Of a stretch of DNA of 64,000 nucleotides, positions 28,201 to 36,697 are shown piece after piece (positions within the stretch are counted from its first letter, which is position 1; every line of letters begins with the position of its first letter). Source of the stretch: an uncultured Mucilaginibacter sp. (lineage in GTDB: Bacteria > Bacteroidota > Bacteroidia > Sphingobacteriales > Sphingobacteriaceae); assembly GCA_903864275.1 (NCBI GenBank), contig CAIPFE010000014.1, positions 248,001-312,000 on the forward strand. Reading direction: 5' to 3'. The notes below the pieces were generated by a model that was not told the DNA's origin, ran no database searches, and saw only the letters and a list, made by a program, of their open reading frames with translations. Position numbers and translations under genes: made by a program.

Positions 28201-30057
28201 ATGGCTAAAGTTTCTATCAACCTGGCAACAGGCTCCATACAAAAAGAAGAATTGATCGTCGGCATCGACCTGGGCACCACAAACTCCCTGGTGGCTTTTA
28301 TAAATCCGGATAAAAACGCGCAGGTCATTAATGATATGGGCAAGGGTGTGCTTGTGCCCTCCGTTGTGCATTTCGGCGCGGCAGGAGATATTACTGTGGG
28401 TAACGAAGCGAGGGATTATTTGATCACCGACCCGCAAAACACTGTTTTTTCGGTAAAACGTTTGTTGGGGCGGTCGTATAAGGACATTGAGAATTATAAA
28501 GATTTTTTCTCGTACAAGGTTATTGACGATGACTCGGAAAGCCCGGTAAAAATTAGGGTTGGGGATAAATTTTATACGCCCATTGAGCTTTCATCGCTTA
28601 TATTAAAAGAACTTAAAGCGCGTGCGGAGCACGCCTTGAAAACCCCGGTTAACCGTGCGGTGATTACTGTTCCCGCCTATTTTAACGATTCGCAGCGCCA
28701 GGCTACGCGGGATGCCGGTAAACTGGCCGGTTTGGATGTTTTACGTATTGTTAACGAGCCGACGGCTGCAAGTCTTGCTTATGGTATCGGTTTAAATCCC
28801 GAAGAAACAAAAACGATTGCTGTGTATGACCTCGGCGGGGGTACCTTTGATGTATCCATCCTTCAAATACAAAACGGGATTTTCGAGGTATTATCCACCA
28901 ATGGCAATACCTTTTTAGGCGGTGATGATTTCGACAGCGCCATTGTAGATTACTGGATTGAAAAAAACCAATTGAACAAAGCTGATATCCTCACCGATAA
29001 TAAACTTGCCCAAAAGCTGCGCCTCAAGGCTGAAGAAGCAAAAAAAGCGTTTGCCCATCAAAGTATGGTTAATGATAAGATCGGCGACATTTGGTGCACC
29101 ATTACCCGCGAAACTTTTGAGGGCCTTATTTTGCCAAAGGTGGAAGAAACCATCACGTGCTGTAAAAATGCTTTGAAAGATGCTAAACTGGATATTTTGC
29201 AGATTGACGAAGTAATTATGGTCGGCGGTTCAACCCGCACGGCATTGGTTAAAAAAATGGTGGCTGAATTTTTCGGCCGGCCTGTGCATGACGAGCTTAA
29301 TCCTGATGAAGTGGTTGCTCTCGGCGCGGCCATACAAGCGGATATTTTAGCCGGCAACCGCACAGATATTTTATTGCTGGATGTTACGCCGCTTTCTTTG
29401 GGTATCGAAACTATGGGTGGCCTGATGGATGTGATCATCCCACGTAACTCCAAAGTGCCCACCAAAGCAGGCCGGCAGTACACGACCTCGATTGACGGCC
29501 AGGTAAATATGAAAATAGCCGTTTACCAGGGTGAGCGCGACCTGATCAAAGAAAACCGCAAGCTGGCCGAATTTGATTTGAAAGGCATCCCCTCCATGCC
29601 TGCAGGTTTTCCGAAAGTGGAAATCAACTTTTTGCTGAACGCAGATGGCATTTTAAAGATACAAGCCATGGAGCTGCGCTCCGGTGTAAAACAGGAAGTG
29701 GAAGTAAAACCCACCTACGGTATTACCGACGACCAGGTGGAACAAATGCTGATGGATAGCATCACCCATGCCAAAGACGACGTTAGCCAGCGTATGCTGA
29801 TTGAGGCCCGCACCGAAGGCGAACAAATGGTTTATACCGTTGAGCGCTTTGTGCAAAAGAATACTGATTTCTTATCAGTAGAAGAAGTCGCCGAAACCGA
29901 TCAATACCTAAAAACTTTAAAAGAGGCGCTTAATAGTGGTGAAAAAGATGTGATCCACCACGCCATCGATGCGATAAATGAATTTACCCGGCCTTTCGCC
30001 GAACGTTTGATGGACCAGGCGATAAGTGTTGCGATGAAGGGGAAAAGCGTGGAATAA
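28201..30057 (+). CDS. hscA: Hsp70-family chaperone, HscA type
   Basis: Hsp70 chaperone of 618 residues, the length of HscA rather than DnaK, and lacking the long disordered DnaK tail. The ATPase domain begins after an N-terminal extension typical of HscA ([20 protein letters not shown]) with GIDLGTTNS; later [14 protein letters not shown] and [14 protein letters not shown]. The substrate domain follows at about 390-540. HscA helps transfer iron-sulfur clusters from the scaffold IscU. No isc or hscB gene is adjacent, so this role is inferred from length and N-terminus. The start at 28201 is preferred over the upstream ATG at 28180. Confidence 0.88.
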   Translation: MAKVSINLATGSIQKEELIVGIDLGTTNSLVAFINPDKNAQVINDMGKGVLVPSVVHFGAAGDITVGNEARDYLITDPQNTVFSVKRLLGRSYKDIENYKDFFSYKVIDDDSESPVKIRVGDKFYTPIELSSLILKELKARAEHALKTPVNRAVITVPAYFNDSQRQATRDAGKLAGLDVLRIVNEPTAASLAYGIGLNPEETKTIAVYDLGGGTFDVSILQIQNGIFEVLSTNGNTFLGGDDFDSAIVDYWIEKNQLNKADILTDNKLAQKLRLKAEEAKKAFAHQSMVNDKIGDIWCTITRETFEGLILPKVEETITCCKNALKDAKLDILQIDEVIMVGGSTRTALVKKMVAEFFGRPVHDELNPDEVVALGAAIQADILAGNRTDILLLDVTPLSLGIETMGGLMDVIIPRNSKVPTKAGRQYTTSIDGQVNMKIAVYQGERDLIKENRKLAEFDLKGIPSMPAGFPKVEINFLLNADGILKIQAMELRSGVKQEVEVKPTYGITDDQVEQMLMDSITHAKDDVSQRMLIEARTEGEQMVYTVERFVQKNTDFLSVEEVAETDQYLKTLKEALNSGEKDVIHHAIDAINEFTRPFAERLMDQAISVAMKGKSVE

Positions 30058-30066
30058 GGAAGAGCT

Positions 30067-30151
30067 GAAAGGTAAAAGGCGAAAGGCAAAAGGTTTTAAA
30101 ACCTCTTTTACTTTTTACCTTTCGCCTTTTTCCTTTTACCTTTCGCCTTTT
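30067..30151. terminator. AAAGGTAAAAGGCG inverted-repeat hairpin after hscA
   Basis: AAAGGTAAAAGGCGAAAGGC and the complementary GCCTTTTACCTTTCGCC-like words fold back on each other with an inner AAGGTTTTAAAACCT palindrome. It begins just after the hscA stop. It is both a repeat-family member and a likely transcription terminator. Confidence 0.6.
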
Positions 30152-30174
30152 AATATATCTTAAAACCACCTGTT

Positions 30175-30222
30175 TTGAAAAATATAAAATTCGCTCCCAT
30201 CCTGTTCTTTTCTTTTTATTTA
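30175..30222 (+). pseudogene. 5' fragment of IS-split secreted-protein gene
   Basis: Sixteen codons from a TTG start: the encoded MKNIKFAPILFFSFYL is the front of a signal peptide. The frame is broken exactly at the end of the 8-bp TTTATTTA that precedes the IS element. Joining base 30222 to 33437 restores one frame with MKNIKFAPILFFSFYLLSHT and then TVFAKKAGC, a complete secretion signal. An in-frame TAA lies at 30151-30153 and no ATG intervenes, so TTG is the only plausible start. Confidence 0.85.
30215..30222. repeat. Left target-site duplication TTTATTTA
   Basis: An 8-bp direct repeat flanking the IS element, identical to 33429-33436. Eight base pairs is the usual IS1595-family duplication. 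Confidence 0.95.
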
Positions 30223-30247
30223 GGCAATGATATATCTATTTACACCA
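30223..30247 (+). repeat. Left terminal inverted repeat
   Basis: Begins GGCAATGATATAT and ends ATTTACACCA. It pairs with 33404-33428 with two mismatches in 25 bp. Confidence 0.95.
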
Positions 30248-30253
30248 GTTTAT

Positions 30254-30285
30254 TTTGTTATTTCAAATCAAGTAGTTTAACTTTG
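30254..30285 (+). promoter_or_regulatory. Bacteroidota-type promoter at the IS left end
   Basis: TTTG at 30254-30257 and TAACTTTG at 30278-30285, 20 bp apart, match the -33/-7 pattern TTTG and TAnnTTTG. It points into the element towards the 69-residue gene whose ATG is 22 bp downstream. Confidence 0.55.
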
Positions 30286-30307
30286 ATTAATAAATAACAA
30301 AGCAATT

Positions 30308-30517
30308 ATGGGATTAATTGAGTTTCAAGCAGCCGTATCACAAATACAGGAAAACAACCCCGATATATTTTATGAAAAAAGGCCGATTATAAGCTACTAT
30401 GCACTTGATCGTGACAGGAGCACAGAAAGTTATAATCTTTCATTATTTGAAAATGATCCGTTACCTGAACATATTCAACAAGCGATCATAGATGTATTCC
30501 TGTTACATTTGCGCTGA
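30308..30517 (+). CDS. Small IS passenger protein, 69 residues
   Basis: Unrecognised 69-residue protein beginning MGLIEFQAAVSQIQENNPDI, with no membrane segment. It is the only plus-strand gene in the element and lies just inside the left terminal repeat, behind a good promoter-like sequence (30254-30285). Its last 43 bp overlap the convergent small gene ending at 30475. A role in the element's life cycle, such as regulation or an antitoxin-like function, is only a guess; the promoter is the main support for it being real. Confidence 0.55.
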   Translation: MGLIEFQAAVSQIQENNPDIFYEKRPIISYYALDRDRSTESYNLSLFENDPLPEHIQQAIIDVFLLHLR

Positions 30518-30693
30518 TCAGAAAAGTAATCGTTAAGGGCCTCTTTTAAAACCCATACAGGTAATGTGGCATATTCTTTCCCATCTTCAAAAGTGAGTTT
30601 AATATTTTCATCGAAAATAGTGAACGCTTCTCCGGTGGTAATAACTCCGTTTAATTTCTCTACGATAATGGTTGATGTTTTTTGATTTTCCAT
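30475..30693 (-). CDS. Small IS passenger protein, 72 residues
   Basis: Unrecognised 72-residue protein starting MENQKTSTIIVEKLNGVITT. The start at 30693 is chosen because the longer frame to 30786 would begin with a low-complexity stretch. The central segment (AFTIFDENIKLTFEDGKEYA) suggests a small beta sheet, followed by a helix (LPVWVLKEALNDYF). It is the last gene on the minus strand of the element, 141 bp after the membrane-protein gene, and overlaps the end of the opposing 69-residue gene. Confidence 0.55.
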   Translation of the reverse strand: MENQKTSTIIVEKLNGVITTGEAFTIFDENIKLTFEDGKEYATLPVWVLKEALNDYFSDQRKCNRNTSMIAC

Positions 30694-30833
30694 ATTGATT
30701 TTTTGATAATAAAATTCTACCTTTGATAAAATCTTATCAAAATCAAATGGTTGTTTGCAGTACTGGCATACTGCAATAATTATCAAATATAATTAATTTT
30801 CACAATAACCGCATGAATGGGTAGTGTCTTTAA

Positions 30834-31334
30834 TTAATATCCTGTTCCGTTAAGCAGTTCCTCCCTTCTTATATCATTAAACTTTTTTAGGGATTTAACT
30901 ATATCCCTTGCAAAAGTCCAGTTTACCCATAATAATAAAAAGCCTAATAGCCACCATTTAAAATCATGGCTGCTATTATCACCCCAATAACCTATGAAAA
31001 GCATTAGAATACTCAAAACACACATAAACGTCACCCATCTTTCCGGGAATTTGTGATTCATCAACGCCCACGTAGGGCAAATCATCGCAATTAAATTAAT
31101 TACACAAGTTGAAATAAATGCTGCTACATACCTTACTAATAGAATAATAGATAGGCCAACTAAAAAAAATAAAATCCAAAAGATCAGCCAAAACATATTT
31201 TCCTTTAGTTTAAAAAATAAAGTAAGCCCATACAAGCATAACCAGTTAAAGCCAGCAAATATCGCCGGGATAACAAAAAACATTACAATTGCGTAGATTG
31301 TAAATCTAATTTTTATTTCAATATGAGCTTTCAT
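30834..31334 (-). CDS. IS passenger membrane protein, four helices
   Basis: A 166-residue integral membrane protein that I do not recognise. Hydrophobic segments lie at about residues 10-34, 45-75, 80-110 and 118-142, followed by a basic cytoplasmic tail (ARDIVKSLKKFNDIRREELL). It starts 30 bp after the P63C gene stop on the same strand and is probably in one transcript with the transposase and P63C genes. No enzyme motif is visible; functions in immunity, transport or maintenance cannot be told apart. Confidence 0.65.
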   Translation of the reverse strand: MKAHIEIKIRFTIYAIVMFFVIPAIFAGFNWLCLYGLTLFFKLKENMFWLIFWILFFLVGLSIILLVRYVAAFISTCVINLIAMICPTWALMNHKFPERWVTFMCVLSILMLFIGYWGDNSSHDFKWWLLGFLLLWVNWTFARDIVKSLKKFNDIRREELLNGTGY

Positions 31335-31364
31335 AATTGGGTAATGAACGTTAAAGAAAAAAGT

Positions 31365-32363
31365 TTATTTTTCCGGTTTTCCGGCCTTTGCAACTGCACC
31401 TAATAGTTTGCCAAAAGGTGCTTTTTCAAGTTTAATTACTGGTTTTTTTGGGGTATCTAATAAATCTTCATTAAATAATTCCTGTTGTCCAAATTTTTTA
31501 TTCCATACTTTTTCAAATTGTTTCCAACTGTCGGAAATGTTCATTAAGGTAACCGTACTAATGATTTGTTTATTTAGATGTTCGATACCCTGCTCCCTTG
31601 TCAAATGTCTATGTAAATGGGTTTTTAATTTACCTTTATCATTTCGTTCTGTTTTATCTAATAATGCCTGTAAAACACCTTTTGGCAGTACCGAGTAGAT
31701 ATATTTTTTTGTCCAAGTTCCAATAATTCCAGGCCTTGAAGTTATTTGTGAAGGAGTGAAACTCCAGTTATTTAACCTGAATATTTCTCTATAAAATTCA
31801 TCTGGAAAGCGTTTCCCCCATGCCAATAATTCCTCTGAAATATAAGCCTTGAGTATTTTTTGTAGTTCATCCTTTTCGCGATCAAATTGGTATCCGGTAG
31901 CTTCGTCAACGAGCGCAATAATACCAATAGTAGCAAAACCCCTTACTAATATTTCGCATCGTTTTGCTATCGCTATTTGCGAGTTATTTAAAGCAGCGTT
32001 TTTTTCAGCATCGATAAAAACATAACATACAGACGGCAAAATTTCAGCCTTATACCCGTATGCCATTCTACCACCGGGAAGTTCAAAAATGATAGGTTGT
32101 GAAGACGTGATTAGTTCACTATTAATGAACGGTTTAAGGTTATTTGCACTTAAAAAAAGAGGTAACTTGAAGACCTGATTTTCGCCTCCATCCGTCAAGT
32201 CTTCTTTATATTTTGGCTTTCCGGTTCTACCCATTACCCTTAAAAATCCTTCACGAGCTAACACTCTTTCACCAGTATTAAGGTTATAGGCACGGATTTC
32301 AAAATCACCAATTTTCAGGATACCAGTATAAGTGGCCTTTGGTATGTTTTGTTCTTTACTCAT
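31365..32363 (-). CDS. P63C-domain protein, IS passenger
   Basis: A 332-residue protein with the P63C domain, a domain known from phage and mobile-element proteins. Recognisable parts are the N-terminal GDFEIRAYNLNTGERVLAREGFLRVMGR, the middle YVFIDAEKNAALNNSQIAIAKRCEILVRGFA, and the C-terminal half with RFPDEFYREIFRLNNW. The ATG overlaps the transposase stop in an ATGA, so it is translationally coupled to transposition. The biochemical function of P63C is unknown to me. The C-terminal region also contains a basic TREQGIEHLNKQII segment. Confidence 0.85.
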   Translation of the reverse strand: MSKEQNIPKATYTGILKIGDFEIRAYNLNTGERVLAREGFLRVMGRTGKPKYKEDLTDGGENQVFKLPLFLSANNLKPFINSELITSSQPIIFELPGGRMAYGYKAEILPSVCYVFIDAEKNAALNNSQIAIAKRCEILVRGFATIGIIALVDEATGYQFDREKDELQKILKAYISEELLAWGKRFPDEFYREIFRLNNWSFTPSQITSRPGIIGTWTKKYIYSVLPKGVLQALLDKTERNDKGKLKTHLHRHLTREQGIEHLNKQIISTVTLMNISDSWKQFEKVWNKKFGQQELFNEDLLDTPKKPVIKLEKAPFGKLLGAVAKAGKPEK

Positions 32364-33346
32364 TTTATCAACTCCTTATAAGTTAAACGACCAACAACGT
32401 TAGCCAAAATTAAATCAAATCTGCCGGAAGTAGTCATTTTTCGGGTGTTAAAACGCAATGAAAATTCATTAACATAAGCAGGAAGATGCTCTGTTGAAAC
32501 CCAATGATAAATACCGTCAACACCTCTTTTTAAATGGCTCCAAAAGTTTTCTACACCGTTAGTATATGCCATTTCGTTAACATATTCCTTAGCACCGTGA
32601 TTGACTTTAGCGTGTTGGTATTCTTTATCTAATCCGTTGTATGAACTGTATTCGTCAGTAATGATAGTTGACGTTGTGGTAATATTTTCCTTAATGATGG
32701 GATGGATTGTTTCGGCTTTGGTATCGCCTACTACTTCACATTTGATAACAGAAAGTGATTTGATAACCTTCTCTTTTACGATCTTATCGGCTATAACTTT
32801 GTGAGGGCGTTCTACTATTTCAGAAACTTCTCTTTGCAACATTCCGATAACAGGCGTTTTAGTATCGTTGTTGCGGCCTCTCTTATGGCTCTTTTTATGC
32901 TCATGCTTGTTCTTATCTTCACCGCCCATATATGTTTCATCTATCTCAACAATACCCTCAAATTCGGCCTTAAAAGATGCGCTGTTAAAAGCAAAACGCA
33001 AACGGTGAAGTATAAACCATGCTGTTTTTTGGGTTACGTCAATATCCTTAGATAACTGGTGACTTGATATACCTTTCTTATGGCTTGAAAATACGTATAA
33101 AGCCATGTACCATTTGATCAATGGTATCTTAGTATCTTCAAATATTGTACCTACCTTAGCAGTAAAGTATTTGCCTGTATTCTTACATTTGTATTTGTTC
33201 CCGACACATTTATAAACTTTGCTTGTTTTGTCAAACGGAGAAACAACAACACCGTTCCAACGCATTTCAGCAAGGTAATCCATGCAGGTTTGTTCATCCG
33301 GGAACGCTTTAACTAAATCTAAGATGCTTTTGAAGTCGAAATCCAT
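32360..33346 (-). CDS. IS1595-family (ISXO2-like) transposase
   Basis: DDE-type transposase of 328 residues. The N-terminal region (about 20-120) has the family's short Cys-containing motif (KVYKCVGNKYKCKNTGKYF) and helix-turn-helix (SHQLSKDIDVTQKTAWFILHRLR). The catalytic core holds D136 in GIVEIDETYMGG, D231 in TIITDEYSSYNG, and E266/N267 in NGVENFWSHLKRG. The frame is intact, so the enzyme is probably active. A TAnnTTTG-like box (TAAATTTG, complement of 33394-33401) lies between the right terminal repeat and the start codon. The P63C gene overlaps its end. Confidence 0.95.
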   Translation of the reverse strand: MDFDFKSILDLVKAFPDEQTCMDYLAEMRWNGVVVSPFDKTSKVYKCVGNKYKCKNTGKYFTAKVGTIFEDTKIPLIKWYMALYVFSSHKKGISSHQLSKDIDVTQKTAWFILHRLRFAFNSASFKAEFEGIVEIDETYMGGEDKNKHEHKKSHKRGRNNDTKTPVIGMLQREVSEIVERPHKVIADKIVKEKVIKSLSVIKCEVVGDTKAETIHPIIKENITTTSTIITDEYSSYNGLDKEYQHAKVNHGAKEYVNEMAYTNGVENFWSHLKRGVDGIYHWVSTEHLPAYVNEFSLRFNTRKMTTSGRFDLILANVVGRLTYKELIK

Positions 33347-33403
33347 AACTGTAATGATTATGGTGTAAATATCGACATAATAAAATTAAGAAACAAATTT
33401 ATT

Positions 33404-33428
33404 TGGTGTAAATTTATATATCATTGCC
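33404..33428 (-). repeat. Right terminal inverted repeat
   Basis: Inverse of 30223-30247 with two mismatches in 25 bp. A second copy of its inner motif GGTGTAAAT lies at 33363-33371, probably another transposase contact. Confidence 0.95.
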
Positions 33429-33436
33429 TTTATTTA
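33429..33436. repeat. Right target-site duplication TTTATTTA
   Basis: Identical to 30215-30222 on the other side of the element. Confidence 0.95.
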
Positions 33437-34387
33437 TTAAGCCATACGACGGTCTTTGCAAAAAAGGCGGGCTGCGTAAAATTTACAGACACTACCCGCA
33501 AGCCTTTAGATACCTTGCTGTATGATTCGCTGATGCGCAGGCTCGCCAATGGCGATAAAACAGGTAAATGGCCGGTAAAAAAAGCGCCGCGCCCGCTGCC
33601 GGGTGCTATTTTGCCGTTTTATAGGGTGGTGGCTTATTATGGCAATATGTACTCGAAGAACATGGGGGTATTGGGCGAATACAGGCCAAAAGTGATGCTG
33701 GCCAAGCTGCAGGCCGAGGTAAAGGTTTGGGAGAAGGCGGATACATCAACACCCGTAAAGCCTGCACTGCATTATATATGCGTCACGGCCCAGGCAGCTG
33801 CAGGCAGCAATGGCCTGCATAACCTGCGGATGCCGTTTAAGCAAATAGACAGCGTGATCCACATGGCGCACTCCATAAACGCTATCATTTTCCTGGACCT
33901 GCAGGTTGGCTTTAGTACCGTACAAACAGAAGTACCACGGCTCGAAAAATATCTGCAGATGCCCGATGTACATTTAGGTATTGACCCTGAATTTTCGATG
34001 AAGGAAGGCAGTGTCCCGGGCAAACGGATTGGCACTTTTGATGCCGCCGATATAAATTACGTAAGCCAGTACCTTGCGGATATTGCTAAAAAATACAACC
34101 TGCCGCCAAAAATATTTGTGGTACACCGCTTTACGCAAAAGATGGTGACCAACTATCAAAACATTAAATTACACCCCGAAGTACAGTTTGTGATGGACAT
34201 GGATGGCTGGGGCGGCGTGCGGTTGAAACAGGATACCTATCATTATATTACCGCCCACGAGCCGGTGCAATTTACCGGCTTTAAACTATTCTATAAAAAT
34301 GATATTACAAAAGATAAGCACCGGATGCTAACCCCGAAAGAGGTCTTGCAGCTGAAGCCTGTACCTGTTTATATTCAATACCAGTAG
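33437..34387 (+). pseudogene. 3' fragment of IS-split secreted protein
   Basis: Open frame from the IS junction to the TAG at 34387 (316 codons). It carries the end of the signal peptide (LLSHTTVFA), then about 300 residues with the order of an alpha/beta barrel: AILPFYRVVAYYGN, ALHYICVTAQAAAGSNG, AIIFLDLQVGFS, HLGIDPEFSM, PKIFVVHRFTQKM and QFVMDMDGWGG. Similar secreted proteins occur in other phyla without assigned function. The insertion removes the secretion signal and natural start, so the gene is inactive unless an internal start such as 33515 is used, which would give a cytoplasmic product. Confidence 0.85.
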
Positions 34388-34414
34388 TGGGTGAAAGGTA
34401 AAAGGCAACCCAAA

Positions 34415-34459
34415 GACCGACTTACGAAGTTTTAAAAACTTCGTAAGCCTGAATCGGTC
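34415..34459. terminator. Long hairpin between convergent genes
   Basis: Inner palindrome CTTACGAAGTTTT...AACTTCGTAAG (34421-34447) with an outer GACCGA / TCGGTC pair (34415-34420, 34454-34459). It sits between the split gene and the convergent 96-residue gene. Confidence 0.65.
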
Positions 34460-34470
34460 CGTGTAAAACC

Positions 34471-34761
34471 CTAAATCTTATCAATCGCTTCCTGTTCTTT
34501 CAGTGCCGCAATGTTATTTTTATCACTGAAGGTTTCAGTTTGTGTGGCAAAATCTTCCAATATCCCTGCTATAGCATCCAGGTTATCTGCTACGCGCTGG
34601 TGCATATCGGGCAAATCTTTTTCGAGCCTTTTATTCCCAAGCTCCATATTATCCACTTCTATTTTCGATAATTTTACCATAATGGCCTGCTGACTGTTTT
34701 TCAAATCGTCCAATTCATTAACGATCTTTTCCATTAACCCGAATTTCTTTAACTTATCCAT
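34471..34761 (-). CDS. Small coiled-coil protein
   Basis: A 96-residue soluble protein that is helical throughout with heptad spacing: MEKIVNELDDLKNSQQAIMV, then KLSKIEVDNMELGNKRLEKDLPDMHQRV. It likely forms a coiled coil. The start at MDKLKKFGL (34761) avoids eleven upstream residues of unusual composition in the longer frame. No function is recognised. It is divergent from the TPR-protein gene, 93 bp away. Confidence 0.7.
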   Translation of the reverse strand: MDKLKKFGLMEKIVNELDDLKNSQQAIMVKLSKIEVDNMELGNKRLEKDLPDMHQRVADNLDAIAGILEDFATQTETFSDKNNIAALKEQEAIDKI

Positions 34762-34854
34762 AATGTTGTTCTTTTGTTTATGGTGATAGAACACTATTTG
34801 GCATAAAATGTTTGAAAATTTGGATATATCATTTATAACTAATAATTTAGTTAT

Positions 34855-36003
34855 ATGAAAAGTATCCTCCTTTTTCTCGCGGTATTTTCCTCAACTATCT
34901 CTGTATTCGCACAGCAAAACCAAAAGGCTGATGATGCTTTATTATTAGATTATTACCAAAACCAGCATTTTGCGGAAGCTGCTGATTATCTAAAAAAGAC
35001 CTACCCCGAACCGGTTACTGATGTAAAAATTTTATCAAGCCTTGCCTATGCATCCTCGATGGCCGGGCGGCTGCCCGATGCCGATGGCTATTACCAGCGC
35101 ATTTATGCCACTGATACCACCAACAATGCAATACTGTTTAACCTGGGCAGCATCAATGCCCGGCGCGGGGATAATATAAAGGCCCTTAGCTTTTACAAAA
35201 AGATATTGATAAGGGACAGTACCAATTTCAATGTCTATAAACAAATGGCAACCTTGTCACAAAACACCGGGAACGTACTGGATGCCGTCACCTATCTAAT
35301 AAAGGCAAATAAAATTAACCCCGTTGAGCCGGATGTGGCTTATGACCTTACTTCGTTCTACATCAACCTTAAACTTTATAAAAAAGCCGACACTGTAGTT
35401 AATGCCGCCTTGGAAGCAGATACCGCAAACCTGTTGCTCCTGCTTGGCAAGGCGGAAATTGATTACCGCCTTGAAAAATACCCCGAAACAGTTGTAGTAT
35501 GCAACAAACTTATACAATCCGGCGACCAGATCAGTATAGTCATCAGTATGCTGGGCACATCTTATTTTAACTTAAGAAATTACACCAGCTGCATCAACAC
35601 CTTCAAGCTTTTGGAACAAAGCAAAACATCCACCGAAACTTCTTATTATTATACTGCGATGAGTTACAAGGCATTAGGCGGCCAACCTACAGCGCTTATT
35701 TATTTTGATAAAGCCATAAAAGAGGCCATGTCAGGAAACGTAAACTCGTATTACGGCGAAATGGCCGGTGCTTACGATAAAATGCACCAGGTAAAAAAGG
35801 CTATAAATGCTTATCAAAAAAGTTTGTTGTATGGTGTTATGCCCTTAACCTATTACGCCCTGGCTAATTTGTACGATACGGAATTGAAGGACAAGGCGCA
35901 GGCTTTGCGTTATTACAAAAAGTATGTAGGGAGTAATCCGCCGGAAGAACAGCGGTCGTATGTAACTTATTCCAAGGCGCGGGAAAGGGAATTAGGCCGT
36001 TAG
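34855..36003 (+). CDS. Periplasmic TPR-repeat protein
   Basis: Exported scaffold-like protein of 382 residues. The signal peptide is residues 1-19 (MKSILLFLAVFSSTISVFAQ). Tetratricopeptide helices fill the rest, for example AILFNLGSINARRGDNIKAL, NFNVYKQMATLSQNTGNVLD and PLTYYALANLYDTELKDKAQ. TPR proteins mediate protein binding; the partner is unknown. Its stop lies inside the last codons of the convergent ribE gene, a 4-bp overlap. It has no enzyme motif. Confidence 0.9.
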   Translation: MKSILLFLAVFSSTISVFAQQNQKADDALLLDYYQNQHFAEAADYLKKTYPEPVTDVKILSSLAYASSMAGRLPDADGYYQRIYATDTTNNAILFNLGSINARRGDNIKALSFYKKILIRDSTNFNVYKQMATLSQNTGNVLDAVTYLIKANKINPVEPDVAYDLTSFYINLKLYKKADTVVNAALEADTANLLLLLGKAEIDYRLEKYPETVVVCNKLIQSGDQISIVISMLGTSYFNLRNYTSCINTFKLLEQSKTSTETSYYYTAMSYKALGGQPTALIYFDKAIKEAMSGNVNSYYGEMAGAYDKMHQVKKAINAYQKSLLYGVMPLTYYALANLYDTELKDKAQALRYYKKYVGSNPPEEQRSYVTYSKARERELGR

Positions 36004-36584
36004 CGCTGCATTAGCCGCGCCACGTATTTCCCTATAATATCAAACTCCAGGTTTACCACTGAACCTTTGCATACCTGCTGCAAATTGGTATGTTCAAAGG
36101 TGTAAGGAATAATCGCCACAGAAAAACTGTTGGCTTTTGAATTTACGACGGTTAAGCTGATACCGTTTACACAAACCGAGCCTTTTTCAACGGTAACGTT
36201 TCCAGGCGCGGCATCATATTCAAAAGTATATTCCCAGCTGCCGTCCAGTTCCTTAAAATCAATACAAACAGCAGTTTGATCTACATGGCCCTGTACAATA
36301 TGGCCATCCAGCCGGGCATTCATCTGCATACAGCGTTCAAGGTTAACAAGGTCGCCCGTTTTCAATTGACCCAGGCTGGTTTTGTTTAAGGTTTCCTCGA
36401 TAGCAGTAACTGTATGTTTGTCGTCAGCCAGTGCGATCACCGTTAAACATACGCCGTTATGAGCCACCGATTGATCGATCTTTAACTCACCTGCGATAGC
36501 TGACTCAACGGTAATATGCAGGTTTCCATGGTCGTGCCGCAGATCAGATATTTTACCTAATGTTTCAATGATGCCTGTAAACAT
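36000..36584 (-). CDS. ribE: Riboflavin synthase alpha chain
   Basis: Last enzyme of riboflavin synthesis: dismutates two 6,7-dimethyl-8-ribityllumazine molecules to riboflavin and a pyrimidine. Its 194 residues contain two lumazine-binding repeats: the first from MFTGIIETLGKI with SVAHNGVCLTV, the second with LDGHIVQGHVDQTA and VCVNGISLTVV. It stands apart from other rib genes. No FMN riboswitch was seen in the 113 bp upstream, which instead carry an inverted CCCCCTAAAGGGGG repeat element. It overlaps the TPR gene end by 4 bp. Confidence 0.97.
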   Translation of the reverse strand: MFTGIIETLGKISDLRHDHGNLHITVESAIAGELKIDQSVAHNGVCLTVIALADDKHTVTAIEETLNKTSLGQLKTGDLVNLERCMQMNARLDGHIVQGHVDQTAVCIDFKELDGSWEYTFEYDAAPGNVTVEKGSVCVNGISLTVVNSKANSFSVAIIPYTFEHTNLQQVCKGSVVNLEFDIIGKYVARLMQR

Positions 36585-36590
36585 ATAACG

Positions 36591-36695
36591 CAGCCCCCTA
36601 ACCCCCTAAAGGGGGAATTCTTGATTTGCAAAGCTAATGGATTTACGTCAATATTAGATATAAAACTCCCTCTATAGGGGGTCGGGGGGGCTTGG
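36591..36695. repeat. Inverted CCCCTAAAGGGGG element
   Basis: The left arm (36591-36618) contains CCCCCTAACCCCCTAAAGGG. The right arm (36664-36695) contains CTCCCTCTATAGGGGGTCGG. The arms are inverse copies around a 45-bp AT-rich centre. It fills the gap between ribE and the SRPBCC gene and resembles palindromic elements dispersed in Sphingobacteriaceae. Confidence 0.7.
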
Positions 36696-36697
36696 CT

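Larger units (their letters stand above)
30223..33428 (-). mobile_element. IS1595-family element with passenger genes, 3,206 bp
   Basis: Complete element bounded by 25-bp terminal inverted repeats (30223-30247 and 33404-33428), identical except for two adjacent bases, and by the 8-bp duplication TTTATTTA. It encodes an ISXO2-like transposase, a P63C-domain protein overlapping it by 4 bp, a four-helix membrane protein and two very small genes. It is longer than simple IS1595 elements and visibly more AT-rich than its surroundings. The intact repeats, intact transposase frame and exact duplication suggest recent insertion. It interrupts a secreted-protein gene. Confidence 0.95.

Noticed and set aside
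36585-36697. Possible FMN riboswitch upstream of ribE
   Set aside because: The region is a short inverted CCCCTAAAGGGG element with an AT-rich centre and has none of the conserved FMN riboswitch helices or the AGGGTGAAATTCCC core.
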